A stretch of DNA of 21,459 nt from NCBI GenBank assembly GCA_964483805.1, contig CAZADH010000082.1, positions 1 to 21,459 of the forward strand. Direction: 5' to 3'. This document shows positions 1 through 7,463 of the stretch, piece after piece; position 1 is the first letter of the stretch, and each line of letters begins with the position of its first letter. A program made the translations under genes and the position numbers. The notes below the pieces were generated by a model. The model saw nothing but the letters and a program-made list of their open reading frames with translations, made no database searches and was not told where the DNA came from. This stretch comes from CAZADH01 sp964483805. GTDB taxonomy: Bacteria; Muiribacteriota; Ozemobacteria; Ozemobacterales; Ozemobacteraceae.

Positions 1-1
1 C

Positions 2-1318
2 AGCTTCGGCAGCGGCAAGGGCGATGACACGATCAGCAGCGGCATCGAAGGCGCCTGGAAACCCAACCCGATCAAATGGGATGTGGGTTACCTAAGAGTC
101 TTGTTCAAATATGAATGGGAGCTGGTCAAGAGCCCGGCCGGCGCGAACCAGTGGCTCGCCAAGGACGTGGCCGACGAAGACATGATCGTCGATGCCCACA
201 ACCCGTCCAAGAAGGTCCGGCCGATGATGACGACGGCCGACCTGTCGCTGCGCTACGATCCGGCCTACGAGAAGATCGCCCGGCGGTTCCTCGCCAACCC
301 GGCCGAGTTCGCCGATGCCTTCGCCCGCGCCTGGTTCAAGTTGACCCACCGCGACATGGGACCGCGCTCCCGCTACCTGGGGTGCGAGGTCCCGGCCGAA
401 GTGCTGATCTGGCAAGACCCGGTACCGGCTGTCGACCACAAGCTCATCGACGCGGGCGACATCGCTGCGCTCAAAGGCAAGATCCTGGCGTCGGGATTGG
501 CGGTGGCGCAACTCGTCGGCACCGCGTGGGCCTCGGCCTCGACGTTCCGCGGATCTGACAAGCGCGGTGGCGCCAACGGTGCGCGCATCCGCCTCGCACC
601 GCAGAAAGACTGGGAAGTCAACCAACCGGCGCAGTTGCAGACGGTGTTGTCGGCCCTCGAGAAGGTGCAGCGCGAGTTCAACGAGAAGGCGGGCGGCGGC
701 AAGAAAGTGTCGCTGGCCGACCTCATCGTTCTGGCGGGCTGTGCCGCCGTCGAGGAAGCCGCGAAAAAGGCCGGCCATCCGGTGACGGTGCCGTTCACCC
801 CGGGCCGCACCGACGCCACGCCGGAGCAGACCGACGCCCCGTCGTTCGCCGTGCTCGAGCCCAAGGCCGATGGTTTCCGCAACTACCAGAAGAAGAAATA
901 CGCCGTCACCGCCGAGGAGATGCTTCTCGACCGCGCCCAGTTGCTGACGCTGACCGCGCCGGAAATGACCGTGCTCATCGGCGGCATGCGGGCGCTGAAC
1001 GCGAACTTCGGGCAGAGTCAACACGGTGTATTTACGAAGCAGCCGGGCACCCTGACCAACGACTTCTTCATCAACCTGCTCGACATGCGCACGGCCTGGA
1101 AACCCACGGCCGACGGCGAGGTGTTCGAGGGGCGCGACCGCACGTCCGGTGAACTGCGCTGGACGGCCACCCGCATCGACCTGATCTTCGGGGCGAACTC
1201 GCAACTGCGGGCGCTGGCCGAGGTCTATGCGTGCCGCGACGCACACGAGAAGTTCGTGCATGACTTCGTGGCCGCCTGGACCAAGGTCATGAACCTCGAT
1301 CGCTTCGATCTCGCATGA
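2..1318 (+). CDS. katG: Catalase-peroxidase KatG, C-terminal portion (5' end outside window)
   Basis: Bifunctional heme catalase-peroxidase that removes hydrogen peroxide. The frame is open from base 2 and its first residues (SFGSGKGDD...) already match the middle of KatG, so the GTG at 83 is an internal Val and not a start. Visible family motifs are the segment with the Asp that hydrogen-bonds the proximal His (ADLSLRYDP, bases about 235-261), the HRDMGP loop with the mobile Arg, WQDPVP, and the C-terminal peroxidase-like domain (LLTLTAPEMTVLIGGMR, then GVFTKQPGTLTNDFF), ending in the usual VMNLDRFDLA. The distal Arg/Trp/His and the Tyr and Met of the Met-Tyr-Trp adduct lie upstream of the window. 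The visible part is intact with no frameshift. The TGA stop is followed after 11 bases by a palindromic repeat that may also end transcription. Confidence 0.97.
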   Translation, partial: SFGSGKGDDTISSGIEGAWKPNPIKWDVGYLRVLFKYEWELVKSPAGANQWLAKDVADEDMIVDAHNPSKKVRPMMTTADLSLRYDPAYEKIARRFLANPAEFADAFARAWFKLTHRDMGPRSRYLGCEVPAEVLIWQDPVPAVDHKLIDAGDIAALKGKILASGLAVAQLVGTAWASASTFRGSDKRGGANGARIRLAPQKDWEVNQPAQLQTVLSALEKVQREFNEKAGGGKKVSLADLIVLAGCAAVEEAAKKAGHPVTVPFTPGRTDATPEQTDAPSFAVLEPKADGFRNYQKKKYAVTAEEMLLDRAQLLTLTAPEMTVLIGGMRALNANFGQSQHGVFTKQPGTLTNDFFINLLDMRTAWKPTADGEVFEGRDRTSGELRWTATRIDLIFGANSQLRALAEVYACRDAHEKFVHDFVAAWTKVMNLDRFDLA

Positions 1319-1329
1319 GTTAGTGGGTG

Positions 1330-1355
1330 GGGGACAGACCCTGGGGTCTGTCCCC
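1330..1355. repeat. Palindromic repeat, copy 1 (upstream of the cyclase pair)
   Basis: Arms GGGGACAGACC (1330-1340) and GGTCTGTCCCC (1345-1355) form a perfect 11-bp hairpin with loop CTGG. A second copy at 7313-7340 has the same arms. Similarity extends on the right (CCCCTATCCCCAAACT here against CCCCTGTCCACACACT there, 13 of 16 identical) and weakly on the left (GGGT), so the copies are direct repeats of roughly 40-45 bp. It lies just after the katG stop. No T-run follows, so it is a poor classical terminator. It looks like a REP-type intergenic palindrome; that family assignment is an inference. Confidence 0.8.
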
Positions 1356-1440
1356 TATCCCCAAACTGGTAGGCGCACCCGACGTCCTCGGTTACACTGA
1401 GTCCGGGTTCCCCATTCGGACTCGGGCGGTGGTGGACGGA

Positions 1441-4311
1441 GTGCGACAGCGGATCAAGCTGGTTTGGCCCCTGTTGGTGCCGTTGCTGGTGTCGGGCCTG
1501 CCGATCCTCATCTACTTTCACTGGTCGAACTGGCAGGTGGAGTCGCGCAACGACCAACTGAAGGCGCGTTGGCGCAATCGGTTGCATGGACGGGCCGATG
1601 AGTTTCGCGCCGGTTTTCGCTTGCCGACCCAGCTCGCACGCATGGCGCAGGCCTTGGAAGCCGACGTGCGCGGACTGCCGGCCCATCGGTTCAACGCCGA
1701 GAATCTGGCGACGGCGTTCCGACGGTTGTGGCCGCCATCGCACCGGCCGACCGGCACGCGCCTCTACGGGTTTACCGCCTCCGCAGGCGTGACCCTGCAA
1801 CCCCTGACGGGGCCGGGGTTGTGCGACGAGAAGGCCCGCTATCTGGCCCGCTTGCTCACCGACATCATCGACCGGGGCACCCACGGTGGTGAATCCTCGG
1901 CATCGATCGACAAGCGCGCCGTACAGATGTTCGGCGCCTTGCGCACCGCCGAAGTCATCTGGCATGAGCGCCAGGGGCGACCGATTCGCGTCGTCTTCGG
2001 CGGCGAGCCGGGATGGCTGCTGTGGGGGCAACTGATCGGCGGCGGCCGGGTCGCCGGCGCGTACGCCGTGGTCGTGCCCGATCGTATCGATGAACTGACC
2101 GTTCTCGATTTCGCGTTGCGCTCGACGGCACGCGGGGCCGACGAAAACTGGTGGCCGGTGCTGATCCCGATCGTGAGCTGTGCCGACAGCATGCGCCCGC
2201 TCGTTCCTGCTGAACTGCGCAGCCAACCAGAGATTCACAATGTATTGCGACGCGTGGCCGCCGCCGGCTCGGGTCGCGGCTTTGCCGGCCTGGGGGAATT
2301 GACCGAGATCGAACCGGGGCTGCATGTCTTCCGCACGGCGGTGGCTGCCGAACTGCCCTACGAGTTGTGGTTGATCAGGGGTCATCGCCTGGCCGAGGTC
2401 GACCTTGACACGATGCGCACGGCCGGCGCCGCCTGGGGATTGCTGTGGGCGGGTATCGGGCTGGCCATCGTCGTGCGGGGGCGTCCGCTGCGCCTGGGCA
2501 TGCGGCCCTGGATGCTCGGATTCATCGCTCTCGTCGGTGGCGTCCCGCTCCTGGGGGTTCTGGCCATGGGGACGACGATGATCGAGCACGCGCGCGACCG
2601 CCGCGTCGACGAGGCGGTCCGCGACGGCGCCGCCATCCTGCAGGAGATCGATGCCGGCGCCCAAACACGGTTTGCCGAGTTCAAGGAACTGTGTCGGAAC
2701 CACTGCGCCGACAGCGCTTTCAAGGCGGCGGTCCTCGCCAGCGCGCCGCACCTTGGCGATCCGCAAATCACCGCCTGTTTTCGCCGCTTTGCAGCAGCAG
2801 GCCTGCCGCTCGAGTCACTGACACTGATTCCGTTCGGGCGGCCGACGCTGGTCATCAGCGAGAACACGCGGGTCGGGGAATCGTTCGCCGCACTGTCGGT
2901 GCTGCTGTCACCGGTGGCCTACGGGACCCTGTCGTATCTGCAGGCTGGCCGGTACCCGGGCCTGGCCGGCTCTCTGGTGGCGCGGGACCGGCAGTTTCAG
3001 GATGCCTACAACGCCATGATCGATCGCGAGAAACGCGGGCAGGTGTGGTTGGCAACCAATCGCGGCACCTACTTCGATCTGGGCGACGAGCGCCTGTTTC
3101 AACTGGGCGACGTGATCAGCCGCGATCTCGATCTGCACAGCGGCATCTATTTTCGCGCGCGGGCGTCGGCCGCTTTCCTGCAGTACACGCGCGACGCGCT
3201 CGATCGCGTCGCGCGCCGGTCTCCCGCCTATTCGTTCGCCATGCGCACGATCGCCCGCGAAGGCGACGCGGTCACGATCGCGTCTGCCTCGCAGCCGACC
3301 CCGGCGGTGATCGCGGCCATGGGACGGGGCATGGCGGCTGCCGTTTGGCGGCAGACCGACGTCGAGAGCGCTCCCGAGGGCGGCGTGGTGGCCATCGCGC
3401 ACCCGTGCCGGCGCATGCCGGGGGTCGTCCTGGCCGTGGCCGTCGATCTGACCCCGATTCTGACGCAGGCCGGGAATGAAAGCAATATATTGTATGCCTC
3501 CTTGCTGGGCGTGACCCTGTTTCTTGCCCTGATCGGCCTCGGACTGACCCGCCACTTTCTCGAACCGTTGGCGGCCATCGAACGTGGCATCGGGGCGATC
3601 CTGACCCAGGATCTCGACACCCGGCTCGACGTCCGGCGCGACGACGAACTCGGCGACATTGCCGGCGCTTTCGATCGCATGGTGGTCGGTTTCAAGGAGC
3701 GACGCGAGCTGGCCAGTTTCGTCTCGGGTGCACTGACCGTGAGCATCGCCGCTGCCGGGTCGGTTCCGGCCGCACCCCAGTCGCGCCACGGTGTCGTCCT
3801 CGCCTCCGACATCCGCGGCTTTACGACGCTTTCCGAGGAACACCCGCCCGAGCGTGTGGTCGAGATGCTCAACCATCACCTCGAGGCGATGAGCGGCGAG
3901 ATCGAGCGGTGCCACGGGGTCATCGACCGGTTCATCGGCGATGCGATCATCGCCGTGTTTCTCGACCCGGACCCCGGCACGGCGGCCCGGGCGGCGATCG
4001 AGGCCGGACGCGGCATGCGGCGCGGTCACGAGCGCATCATCGCCGAGCGGGCGGCCCGCGGCCTCTTCCCCTATGAAATCGGCGTGGGCATCGCGGCCGG
4101 TCCCCTGATGATCGGCACATTCGGGTCGGCCGACCGCATGGAATTCACCGTGATCGGGCACGCCCGCACCGCCGCCGAGGAGTTCGAAGCCCAATCGAAG
4201 ACCGGTCGCCATACCCGCATCGTTCTGGCACCTGCGTTAGCGGCGTTGTGCCCCGACGTGGTCGTAACCCGACTCTGCGCCCACGCGGGCCTGGAGGTGG
4301 TCACGTGTTGA
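1441..4311 (+). CDS. Membrane class III nucleotide cyclase A: metal-binding (C1-like) half, HAMP-linked
   Basis: Predicted to make cAMP together with the next gene. With GTG 1441 as start (956 aa): TM1 at about 7-28, a ~300-aa extracytoplasmic segment, TM2 at about 328-345, TM3 at about 356-376, a second ~300-aa extracytoplasmic segment, TM4 at about 683-704, a HAMP domain at about 705-760 (with DELG), and a cyclase domain at about 787-940. Both metal Asp are present: D790 (SDIRGFT) and D834 (FIGDAII), 44 residues apart as in mammalian C1. The purine Lys is Arg830. The GDxVNxAAR helix is replaced by GHARTAAEE, so transition-state Asn and Arg become T910 and E914. The C-terminal VKGK motif is absent. 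Alone it should be inactive. An in-frame start at 1327 lies inside the repeat and is unlikely; GTG 1429 and 1432 are alternatives, and the SD (GGTGGA, 1431-1436) is weak. A TACACT at 1393-1398 could be a -10, but no good -35 is seen. Confidence 0.9.
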   Translation: MRQRIKLVWPLLVPLLVSGLPILIYFHWSNWQVESRNDQLKARWRNRLHGRADEFRAGFRLPTQLARMAQALEADVRGLPAHRFNAENLATAFRRLWPPSHRPTGTRLYGFTASAGVTLQPLTGPGLCDEKARYLARLLTDIIDRGTHGGESSASIDKRAVQMFGALRTAEVIWHERQGRPIRVVFGGEPGWLLWGQLIGGGRVAGAYAVVVPDRIDELTVLDFALRSTARGADENWWPVLIPIVSCADSMRPLVPAELRSQPEIHNVLRRVAAAGSGRGFAGLGELTEIEPGLHVFRTAVAAELPYELWLIRGHRLAEVDLDTMRTAGAAWGLLWAGIGLAIVVRGRPLRLGMRPWMLGFIALVGGVPLLGVLAMGTTMIEHARDRRVDEAVRDGAAILQEIDAGAQTRFAEFKELCRNHCADSAFKAAVLASAPHLGDPQITACFRRFAAAGLPLESLTLIPFGRPTLVISENTRVGESFAALSVLLSPVAYGTLSYLQAGRYPGLAGSLVARDRQFQDAYNAMIDREKRGQVWLATNRGTYFDLGDERLFQLGDVISRDLDLHSGIYFRARASAAFLQYTRDALDRVARRSPAYSFAMRTIAREGDAVTIASASQPTPAVIAAMGRGMAAAVWRQTDVESAPEGGVVAIAHPCRRMPGVVLAVAVDLTPILTQAGNESNILYASLLGVTLFLALIGLGLTRHFLEPLAAIERGIGAILTQDLDTRLDVRRDDELGDIAGAFDRMVVGFKERRELASFVSGALTVSIAAAGSVPAAPQSRHGVVLASDIRGFTTLSEEHPPERVVEMLNHHLEAMSGEIERCHGVIDRFIGDAIIAVFLDPDPGTAARAAIEAGRGMRRGHERIIAERAARGLFPYEIGVGIAAGPLMIGTFGSADRMEFTVIGHARTAAEEFEAQSKTGRHTRIVLAPALAALCPDVVVTRLCAHAGLEVVTC
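4293..4297 (+). promoter_or_regulatory. Ribosome binding site fixing the cyclase B start
   Basis: GGAGG lies 7 bases before GTG 4305, inside the last codons of cyclase A. It supports GTG 4305 over the more upstream in-frame start at 4248. It also implies translational coupling, since the cyclase A stop (4309-4311) overlaps the start region. Confidence 0.75.
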
Positions 4312-7300
4312 GTTCGACGCGCCTGGGCACCTGGCTCGATCGCGCGTTGTATTTCTTCTTACTGATCACCCCATTCGTCACCTACTTTGCCGATCGCGGC
4401 TCGACCGATGCGCTGGCCCTGGCACGGGCCGCCGATGCCGCCCGCAATGCCGCCCGCGACAGCTTGCGCGACGTGCGGCAGTCGTGCGGCTGGGATATCC
4501 AGCTCAAAGCGCTGTTGATGCGCTTTCAGCGGCAGATCCACGAACTGGCGTCGATGAGCGCGCCCACCGACCGCCCGGAGCCGGCTCCGACACACGACCC
4601 CACATCGGGAACGCGCCGGGACGATCCGACGCCGGCCCCGGGCGGCGATCTGCCTGAGCGGGTGGCCGCGGTCTGGCAGGCGAAACTGGCCGGCGTTCTG
4701 CCGGCACACACGTTGGTCACGGCATTGCGGCGCGGAGACGGCCCTTTACAGACGTTGTATTGCACGTCGCGCGAGACTGATGCGGCCACAGCATCGCTCG
4801 ACCTGTTGGTGCGTTTGATGGACCAGGAGAGTCATCCGGTCGCCTCGATGACGGAAGCGGCGACCGCCTTGTCACGGTATCTGCGGTTCCCAGTGCCGGT
4901 CGAGCTGGTGCCCGAGCTGCAATACCAGATGACCTCACGGCACGACGGCATGCTCGTCTCGGTCATCCACGATCGGGGCGTACGCGGGATGTTCTGGGTC
5001 TACCCTCGCACCACCCCGAACCGCCTCATGCTGGCGGTGTTCCTCGACCTGACCTCGTTTCCGGCCACGTTCGGCTGCCGCCGCGTCGTGGCCGAGGCCG
5101 AAGGCGGGCCGGTGCAGATCGCGCTTCTGCCCGATGCCGAGGGGCAACCTGAGTTCATGACCGCCGGGTTCGCTGAGCAGTGGCCGTTGCAGGGTCTGTG
5201 CCGCCGCCGGCGCGCCGACCTGCCCGAGCAGTTCGAGATGCAGTGCGGCGGCTGGTTCATCACGGGCAACCGCGTGCTGACCGGTCTGCCGTACCGGGCC
5301 CTGGTAGCGACCCCGCTGCCGGCCAGAGTTCCGGCCATGGGTGCCGAGCGGCTTGCCGACGCATTCGCCGCCCTCGCCCTGGTGGCGACATTGGTCCTGG
5401 TCGGGCGCAAGATGCTCACCGGTCGTGGGCCGCGCCTGAATGTCGGCGTCACCATCCTGTTGGGGTTCGTGGTGGTGGCGGTCGTTCCCGTCGGCCTGGC
5501 GCGCCTGGTGATGCGGGTGAATCTCGGCGATCGTGAATACACGGTATTGCGACGTGCCGCCGACGACCTTGCCGACACATTGAAGCGCATCGACGAGCAA
5601 TACGACATATTTCAGGCCGACCATCTCGAGCGCGTGCGGGCCATCGGCAGCGCCCCGATCGTCGCTTCATTCACCCGTCGCATCGATCCGGCAGCCGGCG
5701 ACGTTCTGGCGCGCCACCTGGTCGACCAGGCGCGCCCGCAATACCCGGCCCACTGTGACGGCGGCGTGCTCATGCTCGGCATCGGCGGGCCCGGGGGTCT
5801 GCGGGGCGGATCGTTTCTCAACAGCAGCAGCGGCAGTGATGTCGACGTCTTCGTTGGGGCGATTGCCGATGCCCTGCGCCAGGTGTTTGCCCTGACCGGT
5901 GCGCCTGCGGCCTCCTCGGAGACCGGACCTGAGTCGGGGCGGGTCAACCTCGAGGACGTGAAGGCCGAGATCGGCAGCGATCTCTTGTTCCGCCTGATCA
6001 GGGGCATGCTCGGACCCGACAATTACCTGAGTTTCCTGGCCAACCCCTTCAGGGTCATGCATGCGGAAAACTCGTCGCTGGTTTACGACATGGTGACCAC
6101 AAAACTGTGGCGCGACGGTGCACCCATTGGTCTGTGCTGGCGGATCTGGTCGAATTACGCCCTCGAGGACTGGTGGCTCGATGCGGTGGCGCAACACCAC
6201 CCCCTGCTGCCGCTACGCGGCGTCGAGATCGTTGCGGTGCGCAAGGGCGACCACCTGGGTTACACCCGGAAACACCCAGGGTTCGTGGTGCCGCCGATGA
6301 TGCATGAGTTGATCGACTGTTCGCGTCGCTCGGAAATGGCCCAGGATGGCGCGTGTTTCGAAGCTTCGCGGGCGCTGTTGCTGCGCGCCGTGCCTGGCAA
6401 GAATCTGGCGCTGGCCACCCTGGCCGGTGCGCAACCGATCGCCGGACTACTGGACGATTTGCGCCGATCGGAGCACGAGTTCGCGACGCTGGCGGCATTG
6501 GCCGCGGTGGTGGCGGTGCTGCTGGCGGTGCTGGTGTTCCTGCACTTCGGGCGACCGCTGCACGCACTGGCGCTCGGCATCCGGCGTATCGCCGCCTGCG
6601 ACTACGACATCCGTCTCGATGAGAGCCGCGCTGACGAATTCGGCTCGCTGGCCCGGTCGTTCAATGTCATGACGCAGGGATTGCGTGAAGGCAGCCTGCT
6701 GGGCCGGTTCGTTTCGACCGCCGTGCAAGCGGTCGTGCGCGACAAAGCAGCGTTTGCCGCGGCCCAGGCCGGCGAGCGCCGCACGATGACCGTGGTCTTC
6801 TCGTGCCTGCATGGGTTCGACGAGTACGCAGCCCTGCACGGGGCCGGCACCGTGTTCGGACTGCTGGGCCGCCATCTCGCGGCCTGCAGCACGGGCGTCA
6901 AGGAGTGCGGCGGTGTCATCGACAAGGTCATCGGCGACAAGGTGATGATGTTCTTTGACCACCAGGCCCTGGGTGGCGACGCAGCAGCAGTGCAGGCGGC
7001 GATGGCGGTGGTGGCGCGGGTCCGGGCCGCGCTGGCCGACGCGCCGCTGGCCCTGGCGATCGGCGTCAATACCGGGTATGTCGTTGCCGGCATCCTCGGT
7101 GCCCGACGGATCCACCTCGACTACACGGTGATCGGCGATGCGGTAAACCTCGCCGCACGCCTGACCGCCATGGCCCACACCGTGGCCGGATCGCGGGTCG
7201 TGGTCTCGGGCGCCACCCGTGCACTGCTGCCTGCTGAACTGGTGGTCGAGAGACTGGCCCAGGACCGCGTCAAGGGCAAGACCCAGGCGATCGAGGCGTG

Positions 7301-7328
7301 GTTGCTACGGGTAGGGGACAGACCATAG
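4305..7328 (+). CDS. Membrane class III nucleotide cyclase B: substrate-binding (C2-like) half, HAMP-linked
   Basis: Predicted partner of cyclase A. The 1007-aa product has the same layout: TM1 at about 14-29, a long extracytoplasmic segment, TM2 at about 353-370, TM3 at about 380-402, a second extracytoplasmic segment, TM4 at about 728-748, HAMP at about 750-800 (DEFG), and cyclase domain at about 829-1000. The first metal Asp is replaced by Cys834 (FSCLHGF, aligned to the usual FSDIRGF). The second, D878 (VIGDKV), is kept. The substrate side is complete: K874, T941 (DYTVIGD), N948 and R952 (GDAVNLAAR), and K990 (RVKGK). These align with K938, D1018, N1025, R1029 and K1065 of mammalian C2; Thr at the second position is usual in bacterial adenylate cyclases. 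It overlaps cyclase A by 7 bases. The last residues (GDRP, stop) are encoded inside repeat copy 2. A stand-alone or purely regulatory role is possible but less likely. Confidence 0.9.
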   Translation: MLSSTRLGTWLDRALYFFLLITPFVTYFADRGSTDALALARAADAARNAARDSLRDVRQSCGWDIQLKALLMRFQRQIHELASMSAPTDRPEPAPTHDPTSGTRRDDPTPAPGGDLPERVAAVWQAKLAGVLPAHTLVTALRRGDGPLQTLYCTSRETDAATASLDLLVRLMDQESHPVASMTEAATALSRYLRFPVPVELVPELQYQMTSRHDGMLVSVIHDRGVRGMFWVYPRTTPNRLMLAVFLDLTSFPATFGCRRVVAEAEGGPVQIALLPDAEGQPEFMTAGFAEQWPLQGLCRRRRADLPEQFEMQCGGWFITGNRVLTGLPYRALVATPLPARVPAMGAERLADAFAALALVATLVLVGRKMLTGRGPRLNVGVTILLGFVVVAVVPVGLARLVMRVNLGDREYTVLRRAADDLADTLKRIDEQYDIFQADHLERVRAIGSAPIVASFTRRIDPAAGDVLARHLVDQARPQYPAHCDGGVLMLGIGGPGGLRGGSFLNSSSGSDVDVFVGAIADALRQVFALTGAPAASSETGPESGRVNLEDVKAEIGSDLLFRLIRGMLGPDNYLSFLANPFRVMHAENSSLVYDMVTTKLWRDGAPIGLCWRIWSNYALEDWWLDAVAQHHPLLPLRGVEIVAVRKGDHLGYTRKHPGFVVPPMMHELIDCSRRSEMAQDGACFEASRALLLRAVPGKNLALATLAGAQPIAGLLDDLRRSEHEFATLAALAAVVAVLLAVLVFLHFGRPLHALALGIRRIAACDYDIRLDESRADEFGSLARSFNVMTQGLREGSLLGRFVSTAVQAVVRDKAAFAAAQAGERRTMTVVFSCLHGFDEYAALHGAGTVFGLLGRHLAACSTGVKECGGVIDKVIGDKVMMFFDHQALGGDAAAVQAAMAVVARVRAALADAPLALAIGVNTGYVVAGILGARRIHLDYTVIGDAVNLAARLTAMAHTVAGSRVVVSGATRALLPAELVVERLAQDRVKGKTQAIEAWLLRVGDRP

Positions 7329-7340
7329 GGTCTGTCCCCT
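7313..7340. repeat. Palindromic repeat, copy 2 (overlaps the end of cyclase B)
   Basis: Arms AGGGGACAGACC (7313-7324) and GGTCTGTCCCCT (7329-7340) form a perfect 12-bp hairpin with loop ATAG. The cyclase B stop codon TAG (7326-7328) sits in the loop. It has the same core and right flank as the copy at 1330-1355. No T-run follows. Confidence 0.8.
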
Positions 7341-7374
7341 GTCCACACACTCTTGCGGGTACCCCGGCCCGATC

Positions 7375-7383
7375 TGGTAATAA
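7375..7383 (+). promoter_or_regulatory. Possible extended -10 promoter of the C25 peptidase gene
   Basis: TGG-TAATAA resembles an extended -10 (TGnTATAAT). The nearest -35-like hexamer, TTGCGG at 7353-7358, is 19 bases upstream, which is long. A short palindrome TGGCA-GG-TGCCA (7399-7410) follows just after the expected start point and could be an operator. The predicted leader is about 70 bases. Confidence 0.35.
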
Positions 7384-7451
7384 TTAAACGATGTTCTCTG
7401 GCAGGTGCCACGTTTCGTGTTCTTCACTACTCTCGCAAGGCGAGACAAAAC

Positions 7452-7458
7452 AAGGAAG
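7452..7458 (+). promoter_or_regulatory. Ribosome binding site of the C25 peptidase gene
   Basis: AAGGAAG ends 5 bases before ATG 7464. It selects this ATG, which begins a clean signal peptide, over the in-frame start 111 bases upstream at 7353. Confidence 0.7.
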
Positions 7459-7463
7459 CACCG

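Noticed and set aside
83..85. Val in place of Met in the KatG WDxGY segment as loss of the Met-Tyr-Trp adduct
   Set aside because: The adduct Met lies further upstream in KatG (the QMGLGW region), outside this window; this position is not the adduct residue.
92..1261. 389-aa minus-strand open frame opposite katG
   Set aside because: Arg/Gly/His-rich translation with no family resemblance, antisense to a clearly conserved gene; a GC shadow.
1327..1440. Longest possible start of cyclase A at 1327
   Set aside because: The GTG lies at the edge of the palindromic repeat, and the encoded residues (GDRPWG) are the repeat read through. The first TM helix begins right after GTG 1441, as in cyclase B.
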